This document shows positions 53,585-62,002 of a stretch of DNA of 64,000 nucleotides, one piece after another. The stretch lies in assembly GCF_020510685.1 (NCBI RefSeq), contig NZ_CP075185.1:2666001-2730000 (forward strand). Direction: 5' to 3'. Numbering within the stretch: the stretch's first letter is position 1; every line of letters starts with the position of its first letter. Below the pieces are notes generated by a model. It did no database searches. It saw only the letters and a program-made list of their open reading frames with translations, and was not told the origin of the DNA. Origin of the DNA: Dechloromonas denitrificans (GTDB lineage: Bacteria; Pseudomonadota; Gammaproteobacteria; Burkholderiales; Rhodocyclaceae). Both the position numbers and the translations under genes were made by a program.

Positions 53585-56500
53585 TGCCCACTCCCTGGCA
53601 ACTTTGCGGCGGCCAGCCCGGGTGGTGCAACGCCGGCCGGTGCGGCTGGCGGCACGACGGGAGGCGTGGCGGCATTGGCAACCGGGGACTCTGCCGCGTT
53701 GGCCACACTGGAAGGCGCCGTGGCAACCGCTACGGTACGCGGCAGCACCAGGCCGCTCAGCCCACGCATACCGCCACCCGCCTCGCTCTTGGCCGATGCG
53801 ACCTGAGCCTGGGCACTGCTGACCAGACGCATATCAACATCGATCTCGACACCATCCGTCACCCAGGACAGTCGGAAAGTGCCGTCCGGTTGCCGGGCAC
53901 GCTTGGCCGAGTTGAGCATTTTCTCCAGGCCGAAACGCCCCGGAATATTGATGATTTCGACGATCTTGCCTTCGAAGGTTGTGGCCGTGATGCGCGCACC
54001 GGGTGTCCCGCTGGCATTCGGCCAGACAAAATTGGCCCACTGCGCCACGCCATTACGGTAATTCAGTTTTTGCCCATCGATTTCAATGACATAGCCGGTG
54101 GTTCCTGGCGAGGGTTGCGGACGCACCATGAAGACCGTTTGCGCCTGACTGGCGCCGCCGGCCCCGGCTCCGGCATCGGAGGCGGCGCCCCCTTCGAGCG
54201 GCGAGACCCAGCGGGCGAAGTCGTTCATGAACTCGGCCTGCAGGACCAAGCCAAGATCACCCCAGGTGCGCGGCGTGACAGTGTTGCCTCGGCGCACGAC
54301 GAGCGACCCCATGGCCGATTCGACATACTTGGCGATAGCGCCTTCCGGTCCGAATACCTGGGCAATTTCGGCCGGCGAGGCCTCGATGTTCGAGCCTGCA
54401 GCAAACGGATACTTGATCGCCAGCTTGCGATTGAATGGCTCGTATACTTGGGCCTCCCAAGTCTTGTTGAGCTCCTCCGAAGCCGGCTTGATGATCGCTG
54501 CGTAGGACTGCAGCAAGGGCCGCAGCAACAACGGGCGAAGCACTGCCCGCTGGTTGTCCGGCATCCCGGTCAGCATCTGTTCATCAACAAAACGCAGGGT
54601 TTCCGAAAGCTCCGAGGAGCCGCCGTCGATCGTCTCGCGCATCAGCTTGAGCGCCCCGGTCCCGGCATCGCCCTGGTTTTTCAACTGGTTCAATCGGGTA
54701 CGTATCTTGGAAAGCTGCTTCAGATAGGTGTCGAGCAAGGGGTCTGACTTGTCACGCGGCATGACCAGTCGGCCGACCCCCGCAAACTCCTTGCCGATCG
54801 GCCCCATCGGCACCTCTGCGGTTTTCGCCGAAACATTGAGGTCGACCTGGACACGGCTCGGCGACATCTGCAGTACCGACCGCTTGAACCATTCGATAAA
54901 GCCCTTTTGTGCTTTATCCAGTCCCAGATTGGCCATCGCCGGATGGTCCCAGGCCGTTTGATCGAAAATCACCTTGATCAGCGTCCCGACCGGCGAAGTT
55001 TGGGCATCGCCCAGGCGGTTCATTGCCGCCACCGCCGCCGGGAAGGTTTCGAAGGAAGCCACCGTGATGCCCTGGACAAATTGTTTCCATTCCTCGGCGT
55101 AGTCGCGCTTGTACATGGCGATCAGCGATTTCTGAATCTGCTCGGGGCTGCCTTCTAGCGTCAGGTCGTCCTTGGTCGATGTCTGCAGCACCCAGTCCGC
55201 ATTTTTCTGCTCGCTGGTCGCCGCGTCCTTGATTGCCGGCTGGACATACTCCCGCCATGCCTCGACGGTAAAGGCGCCGGAAACGACATGGCTACCGGCG
55301 ACCAATGCGGCATTGTCGGGCCCCACGAGATTGGCCACCGTTACCGGGGCGAAGCGCGTCGACGCCCGCGCCTTGATCTCGGCATAAACACGCTCGGCGG
55401 CCGGCATGCCGCGCACCACCTGGCGCAGCTTGTCGCGCACTTCGTCGACCAGCGCCAGATTGTTCTCGATGGTCGGCCAGGCCGGATCGTTCGCATGTTC
55501 CAAATGGAAAGAAAGAATCCGGCCGGCCGAACGGATCATCTGCTCGCGGCTCATCGTGCCCCGGTTGGCCTCGAGCCAGCCGCGCCAGAAACGAGTGATC
55601 TGGTCAGACAGGTGACCGACATCGATATGTTCGCGACTGGACAACATCAGATAGGTCTTCAGCGCGTTGTAGCCATCTTCCACATCGGAAGGCGTGGCAT
55701 CCTTGTAAGGCTTCGGACCCGATGGCCGAACGGCCGAGTTGCCGACGGCCTCGGCCTGCGGTTTCAGATGGTCGCCATGCGCATTCACTTCATGGAGGAA
55801 AGCTTCAAGGTTTTCCCGAACCGGCACCAGCATCACATTACTGACCCCGGCCATGTATTCGCGGCGCAAGTGATCGGCCATCTGCTCGCCCTGGTAGAGA
55901 CCCAAGCCGATCGATATCGGATGATCCTCGTTGAAGCGCTCGAGCTGCCCGAGGCGATCCTGCAAAATCTCAAGGGCTTCGAGACGCGACTGGAGATCGA
56001 TCCGTCCCTCCTGTACCCGCACCGCCTTGGCGACATCCTGCGCGACATTCTCGAGCAGGCTGCGATTGTTGAGATAAGACCAGCTCCACCCGCCGATAGC
56101 GAGTCCGAGCAGACACAAGGCGCCGAGCACGGCGAACTGGCGCAACTGAAGCTTGGCTTTGCTGGTGTGCTGGCGAACCAGATTGCGGTCGGGAAAGACG
56201 ACACTCGAGAAGAGTTCCTTGAGAAAGTAACCGTGGTTGAGCGCCGCCCGAACCGGCGGCGTTCCACCCCCGGCCAGCGCGAACTTCCGCATGATCCGGT
56301 CGTTGGACAGCGGTTTGATGTCGGCCGACTGGATTGCCGAAGTAATGTAGAAACCGCGGAAAACCGGCTTGAACTGGAAGGGATTGTCTTCAAACAGCGT
56401 AGCCAGGAAGGCTTGCAGGGCGGGCTTGATGGCCGCGAATTCGGAGGGAAATGTGAGCAGCCCGGGTAGGGAGTTCTCGCCCTGCACCCGCGACAACTGG

Positions 56501-57453
56501 GCGACGCTCATCGCCCGCAGCCCCTCGTAGAGTTCGTCGAAATGCCGGTCGAACAGCGTGATCAGTTCATTGCCGTTCGATTTGTCGTAGGGAATGGTCG
56601 CCCCCCACACCCGGTCACGCTCGTTCCAGTCGAGATCGAGGAAGAAGTCATGGAAGCCGGGGATCAGGTCAACCTTGGTGAACAGGACATAGACCGGAGC
56701 GAAAACTTCCAGTTTTTCGGTCAGCTCCTGGACGCGCTGGCGCAGGCTCTTGGCCAGATTGACTGCGAAGGTCGGCGAATTGCCCATCAGTTCGCCGATG
56801 CTGACGGTGACGATGATTCCGTTGATCGGCGCGCGCGGCCGGTGCTTTTTCAGCAAGCCGAGAAAACCCAGCCACTCTTCGCGGTCTTCTTCATGCACTG
56901 AGTAGCGCCCCGCCGTGTCGAGCAAGATGCCTTCGGTGGTAAAGAACCAGTCGCAATTGCGCGTCCCGCCGATGCCCTTGATGATCGCGTTGCCACCGTC
57001 ATCATAGGGAAACTTCAGTCCGGAATTGACGATGGCGGTGCTTTTCCCGGCGGCCGGGTTGCCGATGGTGATGTACCAGGGCAACTCGTAGAGCGCCTCC
57101 GAACCGGACAGCTGACCGAGCTTCGACGTTTTGATCGTCTTGACCGCTTCCTGCATCCGCTGCTTCAGCGTTTCGATCTCCGCACCGGCCGCTGCGCCGG
57201 CCCGCTTCTGTGCGGCCTCGCCCTGCTGTTCGAGCATCGAACCGATCGCCTCGCCGGCCTTCCGGGCCCGTTGTCGGCGGATCAGCCAGACGGCGATCCA
57301 GGCGACCAGGATAACGGCACTGGCCAGCGCCGCCCAGATCATCGCCACCTTCAGCGTCTTGGCGCCGAGGAAGAAGAAGGCAGCGACAGCGGCCACGCCA
57401 ACGAAAGAAAGAAAACGGGAGTCGGTCAGGAGGGAACGGATTCGGGACATCAT
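53581..57453 (-). CDS. tssM: T6SS membrane protein TssM (IcmF)
   Basis: A 1290-residue IcmF: two N-terminal membrane segments (FVGVAAVAAFFFLG; VAMIWAALASAVILVAWIAV), the Walker A GNPAAGKSTAIVNSG, then DTAGRYSVHEEDREEW, a third membrane segment (FAVLGALCLLGLAIGGWSW) and a large periplasmic region that binds TssJ. The start may be the ATG at 57453 or 57450; no strong ribosome site. Overlaps tagF at its 3' end. Confidence 0.95.
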   Translation of the reverse strand: MMSRIRSLLTDSRFLSFVGVAAVAAFFFLGAKTLKVAMIWAALASAVILVAWIAVWLIRRQRARKAGEAIGSMLEQQGEAAQKRAGAAAGAEIETLKQRMQEAVKTIKTSKLGQLSGSEALYELPWYITIGNPAAGKSTAIVNSGLKFPYDDGGNAIIKGIGGTRNCDWFFTTEGILLDTAGRYSVHEEDREEWLGFLGLLKKHRPRAPINGIIVTVSIGELMGNSPTFAVNLAKSLRQRVQELTEKLEVFAPVYVLFTKVDLIPGFHDFFLDLDWNERDRVWGATIPYDKSNGNELITLFDRHFDELYEGLRAMSVAQLSRVQGENSLPGLLTFPSEFAAIKPALQAFLATLFEDNPFQFKPVFRGFYITSAIQSADIKPLSNDRIMRKFALAGGGTPPVRAALNHGYFLKELFSSVVFPDRNLVRQHTSKAKLQLRQFAVLGALCLLGLAIGGWSWSYLNNRSLLENVAQDVAKAVRVQEGRIDLQSRLEALEILQDRLGQLERFNEDHPISIGLGLYQGEQMADHLRREYMAGVSNVMLVPVRENLEAFLHEVNAHGDHLKPQAEAVGNSAVRPSGPKPYKDATPSDVEDGYNALKTYLMLSSREHIDVGHLSDQITRFWRGWLEANRGTMSREQMIRSAGRILSFHLEHANDPAWPTIENNLALVDEVRDKLRQVVRGMPAAERVYAEIKARASTRFAPVTVANLVGPDNAALVAGSHVVSGAFTVEAWREYVQPAIKDAATSEQKNADWVLQTSTKDDLTLEGSPEQIQKSLIAMYKRDYAEEWKQFVQGITVASFETFPAAVAAMNRLGDAQTSPVGTLIKVIFDQTAWDHPAMANLGLDKAQKGFIEWFKRSVLQMSPSRVQVDLNVSAKTAEVPMGPIGKEFAGVGRLVMPRDKSDPLLDTYLKQLSKIRTRLNQLKNQGDAGTGALKLMRETIDGGSSELSETLRFVDEQMLTGMPDNQRAVLRPLLLRPLLQSYAAIIKPASEELNKTWEAQVYEPFNRKLAIKYPFAAGSNIEASPAEIAQVFGPEGAIAKYVESAMGSLVVRRGNTVTPRTWGDLGLVLQAEFMNDFARWVSPLEGGAASDAGAGAGGASQAQTVFMVRPQPSPGTTGYVIEIDGQKLNYRNGVAQWANFVWPNASGTPGARITATTFEGKIVEIINIPGRFGLEKMLNSAKRARQPDGTFRLSWVTDGVEIDVDMRLVSSAQAQVASAKSEAGGGMRGLSGLVLPRTVAVATAPSSVANAAESPVANAATPPVVPPAAPAGVAPPGLAAAKLPGSGQ

Positions 57454-57466
57454 GGATGGACTTTGC

Positions 57467-58891
57467 TCAAATGCTACTGGGTTCGGTTTTATTTGCGGCG
57501 ACAAAAGGCATGGCGAGAAGCACAGCCCGGTCGAGTTCGTGCTGGTTGCTGACACAGAGCACCGGCGCCTGATCGGCCAGCACCTTGGCCCTGGCGCAGG
57601 CCAGCGCAACCAGGCTGCCGATCGGCGAAAGGGCGCCATTGACTGTTCCGATGGCAAGGCAGTCCTTGGCCGGATCAAGATGCTCGAACGCCTCGCCCAA
57701 ACCTTCCATCGCTTCGGCCACATGATTGGCGCGGTGGTCGCTATCGAATACCGCCGACTTGATCTGCGTGCTGTCGATAGTCGTGACATCGAGCAGACCA
57801 GCAACCAATTGGGTGATCAACTTGCCGCCGATGCGGCCACCGGCATCCAGCGATTTGTCCCGAGCGCCATGACTGACCCGGCTGATCACCGAGGCCCCGT
57901 CGAGGTGAAGACGCTCGACCAGATGCCGCGTGGCGAATAGCAGGGCAATAGCCCCCTCGCCTGGAATCCGCCGGTCCTGGTGCTGGGCAGAGAACAACCG
58001 GTTACCGGCCGCCCAGGATTCGACGGTCAGCTCGTCCACCGCCGAAACTGCGCCGACGATCAGGACCAGTTCATTAGGCGACGGGTCGCGGTTGGCCCGC
58101 AGGATAATCTCATCCACCTGGCGCATGGCGTCGGCCTCGTTGGCCGCCGGGACCAGCGTGATATCCAGATCGGTTTTATCCAGCTTTGACCAGTAATTCA
58201 GCTGCAGCCAAATACGCATGCCGGGAAAATGCGCTGGATTGCAGTCGGCCGGCACTAGCCAGAGGAGATGGAGGCGGAGCTTTTCCGCACTTTGCGCAAA
58301 AATCGCTTCGACCGACTCCCGCGCTCTTACCATCGTGCCATCGAGCAGCGCCAACGCCCGCACCATGCTTGGCTGGTCAACCAACTGACGAATCGGCCCG
58401 GCATCTTCGGACAACTTTTCCGTCATCGCATCGACATCGATATCCTGCACCTCGGCAAGAAACACGGGAAAACCGGCATCGTCGCTCAGCCGCGAACTAG
58501 GCCCTGGACGCTTGCCGGCCTCAATGGCAGACAGAATTTCATCATCCGAAGCCCCAGCCGGCAACGTCATGCAGGTCTCGACCAGACACAGCGAGAAAGT
58601 GCGCTCGGCCGCTGCAGTCTTGGCCCGAGTGCCGGCCAACGGATCATCATCGCTGACGGACGATGGGGCTGCAGGACTAACAACCGGCGGAGGTGCCTTG
58701 ATATGCTCGATGAAACCGCGCAGCAACAAGTAGCCACCGACCAGCGCGAGCGGCAAGGCGCCGAGGTATAGCGCCAGATCGACCTTGCTCGGCTCGTAGT
58801 CGTTCGACTGCCACCAGGCCAGGACGAGCGCCCAAACAATGGCAAAAGTCAGCAGGCTGCCGCCAAGTATTCTGAATAGCGAAGAGCGCAT
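57467..58891 (-). CDS. T6SS-linked membrane protein of unknown function
   Basis: A 474-residue protein with two N-terminal membrane segments (residues 8-26 and 38-60) and a large soluble part. The C-terminal half (GEGAIALLFATRH, AEAMEGLGEAFEHLDPAKD, LAIGTVNGALSPIGSLVALA) vaguely recalls the thiolase/beta-ketoacyl-synthase fold but has no catalytic Cys-His-His. It lies between PAAR and tssM, 13 bases before tssM, so it belongs to the T6SS. No assigned role. Confidence 0.6.
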   Translation of the reverse strand: MRSSLFRILGGSLLTFAIVWALVLAWWQSNDYEPSKVDLALYLGALPLALVGGYLLLRGFIEHIKAPPPVVSPAAPSSVSDDDPLAGTRAKTAAAERTFSLCLVETCMTLPAGASDDEILSAIEAGKRPGPSSRLSDDAGFPVFLAEVQDIDVDAMTEKLSEDAGPIRQLVDQPSMVRALALLDGTMVRARESVEAIFAQSAEKLRLHLLWLVPADCNPAHFPGMRIWLQLNYWSKLDKTDLDITLVPAANEADAMRQVDEIILRANRDPSPNELVLIVGAVSAVDELTVESWAAGNRLFSAQHQDRRIPGEGAIALLFATRHLVERLHLDGASVISRVSHGARDKSLDAGGRIGGKLITQLVAGLLDVTTIDSTQIKSAVFDSDHRANHVAEAMEGLGEAFEHLDPAKDCLAIGTVNGALSPIGSLVALACARAKVLADQAPVLCVSNQHELDRAVLLAMPFVAANKTEPSSI

Positions 58892-58910
58892 AGTGGTGAG
58901 TTGCTATTCG

Positions 58911-59177
58911 TCAGTCGGTCGTCAGCGACTGGCTGGCGATCAAGGTCGCCCCGCAGGCGGTTTTGTCGCCATGGCGGGCCGCCGGGCGGCCATCGATGAG
59001 CGCAGTGGCATCACCCGTGACAATTGTCGTAACACTACCGTGGCCTTTTTTCGGGCAGGTAACCCGATCGCCGATGCGGGCAATCCCCTTGCCATCGCAG
59101 TCGCTCGACTCGGAGGCCGAGATAACAACACCGCCGTGATCGGTCTTGTCGCCCAAAAGAATAAAAGGTCTGGTCAT
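58911..59177 (-). CDS. PAAR-repeat T6SS tip protein
   Basis: An 88-residue protein: LLGDKTDHGGVVISAS, GIARIGDRVTCPKKGHGS, and VTGDATALIDGRPAARHGD are the PAAR repeats with metal-binding His and Cys residues (C, H, H, C). It sharpens the VgrG tip. GGAG lies about 7 bases before the ATG. It carries no fused toxin. Confidence 0.93.
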   Translation of the reverse strand: MTRPFILLGDKTDHGGVVISASESSDCDGKGIARIGDRVTCPKKGHGSVTTIVTGDATALIDGRPAARHGDKTACGATLIASQSLTTD

Positions 59178-59219
59178 TTATTACTCCGACTAGGTCGCGA
59201 ATGTCCGGCCAACGGACAG

Positions 59220-60065
59220 CTATTGGGCAGGCCGCCCGAGAACGCCCTTGCGGCGCAGCTCAACATGCCCGTAATCCTGCATCTTCCACCGCCCCCCCCA
59301 GGTCAGCCCGACCTGCTCGGCAACCTGGCCATAGAGTTCATAGCCACGCATCGCCCATGGATCGCGCTCGGAAATGACCACTTTGCCGTCCCTGAAAAAA
59401 GCAGAATCGGCAGCCAAACCGTGCTGGTGATAGCTCATGTTGGCCCCGACCTGCGTCACATGACCTCCTTGCTCCAGCAACTTGGCCTGCCGTTCGGGAC
59501 TGCGATAGCCCTCGATCAGCACCATCTCGTAGCCGTGGCGCTCCTTCATCAGCTTGAACACCACCAGCAGACGCTGGGTGAACTCCTGATCCATCAAATT
59601 CCAGTTGCGACTGGCATGGACGACATCCGGACGCACCTGCTCCACCTCGCGTGTCGTAAAGACGTCCGGGGGGAGCGGCGGTGGCGGCACCAGTTGTTCC
59701 CCCTCGAGCAGGACGGCAATCTGCCGGTCAGTTATTCCTGCATCGTCAGCAAAATCGAAAACCGCCGGCCCGCGAAGCAGCACGGCGAGCAATGAAGGGG
59801 CCACGATCATCAGCAAGGCACTCCCCACCAGGAGCGGATGCGCCGCGATGAATCTCCCATACCCGCCGAGGCGGTGCTCCCCGCCCGAATACATCAACTG
59901 AAGGAATCGCCCAAACCTTTGTGCCAGGTTGGCTAAGGGGGCCCATCCGTTACTGATGACGAGCCACAACGTAGTCACGACACGCGACCGGTAGCCTGGA
60001 AAAACGAACAGCACGACGCCAATCGAAACAAGTAAAAAATAGGCAAAACTGGTGGCCAAGATCAC
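59220..60065 (-). CDS. M15-family peptidoglycan peptidase, TagX-like
   Basis: A 281-residue protein with N-terminal membrane segments (ILATSFAYFLLVSIGVVLFVF and LLVGSALLMIVAPSLLAVLL) and a periplasmic M15 zinc peptidase domain: LIEGYRSPERQAKLLEQGG, SYHQHGLAADSAF and YGHVELRRK supply the His/Asp/His zinc site. In Acinetobacter, TagX is a zinc L,D-endopeptidase that opens the wall for T6SS assembly. The GTG at 60065 follows AAAGG; longer frames upstream to 60128 lack a good start. First gene of the PAAR-tssM operon. Confidence 0.72.
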   Translation of the reverse strand: MILATSFAYFLLVSIGVVLFVFPGYRSRVVTTLWLVISNGWAPLANLAQRFGRFLQLMYSGGEHRLGGYGRFIAAHPLLVGSALLMIVAPSLLAVLLRGPAVFDFADDAGITDRQIAVLLEGEQLVPPPPLPPDVFTTREVEQVRPDVVHASRNWNLMDQEFTQRLLVVFKLMKERHGYEMVLIEGYRSPERQAKLLEQGGHVTQVGANMSYHQHGLAADSAFFRDGKVVISERDPWAMRGYELYGQVAEQVGLTWGGRWKMQDYGHVELRRKGVLGRPAQ

Positions 60066-60219
60066 GCGCAAACCTTTATGAGAATTGACATGGAACCCTG
60101 TTTGCGAACATAAAAAACAGCAGAACAAATCAAAAGGCCAGCAATTTTAGTACAAATGAATACCCGAATGGTATTGCTAACGGCATATTATAGTAAAATT
60201 TAATTCCAGATGCATCTTC

Positions 60220-60840
60220 ATGACCAACTCACGGCACAATTCCGGCCTGGAACAGAATGAAAGCAAATCGATGAGTATCCTGCGCGACCTCGACCCCCAG
60301 AACGCAACGATTCACCACAACGCTCGCGTCGCGAGCAAGGGCAATAAAACTGTCTGGATGCTTGTCCTGCTCCTGCTCTCAGGCGGTGCGATCGGGCTAT
60401 TTCTGACCAATCAATCGGGCCAGCACCTCCCTGCGACCAATGACACCGTGGCGACCGCAGTCAGCACAGCCGAATCCTCAGCCTCAGCCGCATCGGCGCC
60501 CAGCAATCTGGCACCGCCCCCCGCCGCGCCAGGAACTGCGGAAATCCGCGAAAACCAAGGCGAGCGAAAATTAAACAAGGCCAGCGAGCAGAGCGCCTTG
60601 CTGGCAATGCAGATGGAACTGGAAAAAACACGGGGAGAACAGCCAACCGGAAATACGCCCGCACCGGTCAGCAAACAAAAAACGGTCGCTACCGATCAAC
60701 ACCCGAAGACAACGAACAGCTCAGCCAAATCGTCAAGAAACACGGCAAAGCGCTCAACTGCCGATGGCACACGCACTGCCAAAGCCGAAAAGAAGCCTGC
60801 CGAGCGGGATATCGATATCATTACGGCCATTGTGAAATAA
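60220..60840 (+). CDS. single-pass membrane protein of unknown function
   Basis: A 206-residue protein: cytoplasmic N-terminus, a membrane segment (VWMLVLLLLSGGAIGLFL), then a low-complexity Ala/Thr/Ser/Lys-rich region and a conserved-looking end (ERDIDIITAIVK). No family is recognised. It is divergent from the TagX-like gene and is the last coding gene before the right repeat, so it may be a T6SS accessory or an unrelated gene. Confidence 0.6.
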   Translation: MTNSRHNSGLEQNESKSMSILRDLDPQNATIHHNARVASKGNKTVWMLVLLLLSGGAIGLFLTNQSGQHLPATNDTVATAVSTAESSASAASAPSNLAPPPAAPGTAEIRENQGERKLNKASEQSALLAMQMELEKTRGEQPTGNTPAPVSKQKTVATDQHPKTTNSSAKSSRNTAKRSTADGTRTAKAEKKPAERDIDIITAIVK

Positions 60841-60904
60841 GGCGACGCACTCGCCGAGCGCGGCGACTGCAGCCTGCAGAGAGACATTCGCTCGAACGCC
60901 CTCC

Positions 60905-60926
60905 CCGCCTCAACGAATGGAGGCGG
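60905..60926. repeat. stem-loop after the 60220-60840 gene
   Basis: 7-bp stem CCGCCTC/GAGGCGG with an 8-base loop, 64 bases past the stop. No T-run follows, so a terminator role is uncertain. Confidence 0.4.
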
Positions 60927-60987
60927 ACTAATAGAAGCGAAAGCACAGTTTGGGGGAAAACGCTTCCCAATTCCGCCCCCAGAAAAG

Positions 60988-61013
60988 CAAAAAGGCCAAT
61001 CAGAGATTGGCCT
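60988..61013 (-). terminator. tRNA-Arg terminator (right copy)
   Basis: Same stem AGGCCAATC/GATTGGCCT with following T-run as the left copy. Confidence 0.9.
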
Positions 61014-61027
61014 AAATGCTTTTCTTT

Positions 61028-61104
61028 TGGTGCGCCCGGAGCGATTCGAACGCCCGACCCCTTGGTTCGTAGCCAAGTACTCTATCCAGCTGAGCTACGG
61101 GCGC
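61028..61104 (-). tRNA. tRNA-Arg (anticodon ACG), right copy
   Basis: 77 nt, identical to the left copy, including encoded CCA. TATAAT (61121-61126, minus strand) lies in the repeat; TTGCAT, 16 bp upstream on the minus strand (61143-61148), gives a better -35 than the left copy has. This is therefore the more plausible ancestral, expressed gene. Confidence 0.97.
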
Positions 61105-61170
61105 ACTGCAAGAGCGCCGCATTATACGGATGCGAGCGTAGAATGCAACAGTTTCCCCGGAAAAAATTTG

Positions 61171-61437
61171 ATGAGCGCCCTCTCCATTCGCATGCCCAAG
61201 TATCCCGAGTGCTGGCAAAGCTGCGGCTCATGCGCCAGTGGCAACGTATTTATTCTCGAGACACTGGTCAATGTCGGCGACTTGATCGAACGTGACGACA
61301 ATATCCTGACTCTGGAAACCGGCAAGGTGGCGCTCGACATTCCGAGCCCCTACGCTGGCCGGGTTCTTGAACTGCATGTCACAGCGGGCGATACAGTTGA
61401 CGAGGGAGCGCTGCTGGTAACGCTGGAATCAGCCTGA
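61171..61437 (+). CDS. stand-alone lipoyl/biotinyl carrier domain protein
   Basis: An 88-residue single lipoyl-type domain: NVGDLIERDDNILTLETGKV with the modifiable Lys in ETGKVALDIP, then GRVLELHVTAGDTVDEGALL. The N-terminus has a Cys-rich piece (PECWQSCGSCASGN). No partner enzyme is next to it, so its function as a free carrier domain is unclear. ATG 61171 follows CGGAAAAAA. The promoter must share 66 bases with the tRNA promoter on the other strand. Confidence 0.7.
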   Translation: MSALSIRMPKYPECWQSCGSCASGNVFILETLVNVGDLIERDDNILTLETGKVALDIPSPYAGRVLELHVTAGDTVDEGALLVTLESA

Positions 61438-61476
61438 GCAAGGCCATCCAGAACGGCAGGGAAGCGTCCCCCGGCA

Positions 61477-61818
61477 TCATTTTGGGGATTCGATCTCCAT
61501 CGCATTGCGCACCTCGCGAACGCCGCGTACCCCGCTGGCCAGATCGAGCGCCCGGCGCAACGAATGCTCGTCGGGAACAGTGCCGCCGACGGTGACCACC
61601 CCCGTCCGGGCGTTCACGCGAAACTGCGATCCGGCCAGCCCGACATCCGTGCGCAACAAGGTGTCCACCTTGTCGTGCAGCGTCGAATCGAGCACATCGC
61701 CGGCCGCCCCAAGGGCTGCGATAGTTGGCGGATTGTCGGTGGCAAAGGCAGTCAAGCCCAGACTACCCAGGACGATGGCGAGCACAAGGCCGGCCAGAAC
61801 AAGACTACGTTTGATCAT
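61477..61818 (-). CDS. BON-domain periplasmic protein
   Basis: A 113-residue exported protein (signal residues 1-27) ending in a BON fold: RVNARTGVVTVGGTVPDEHS, LRRALDLASGVRGVREVRNA. BON proteins (OsmY-like) bind membranes or help under osmotic stress. AGGAG is 5 bases before the ATG at 61818. Free-standing gene. Confidence 0.75.
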   Translation of the reverse strand: MIKRSLVLAGLVLAIVLGSLGLTAFATDNPPTIAALGAAGDVLDSTLHDKVDTLLRTDVGLAGSQFRVNARTGVVTVGGTVPDEHSLRRALDLASGVRGVREVRNAMEIESPK

Positions 61819-62002
61819 CGCTTACTCCTAGAAAGATTCAACACGACAGGAGTAACGCGAAGTTCATGCCATGATTACTTATAAACAATTAATCAATTAC
61901 TTACAGAAAAATCAAAAATCAATAACGGTGATTCCGTCGCCGGCTGGCGACATTGATTCGCCCATCCGGACAACCACAAGGGCTCGATGGGGCTTCCAGC
62001 CA

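Larger units (their letters stand above)
60956..61131. repeat. right copy of 176-bp direct repeat with tRNA-Arg
   Basis: Identical to 31822-31997. Together the pair brackets 29 kb of T6SS DNA. Direct orientation means recombination between the copies would delete the locus as a circle and leave one tRNA behind. Confidence 0.95.

Noticed and set aside
31822..61131. Prophage or integrative element with integrase
   Set aside because: Apart from the T6SS tail-like genes there is no integrase, portal, terminase, capsid or conjugation gene; the contractile genes are clearly T6SS.
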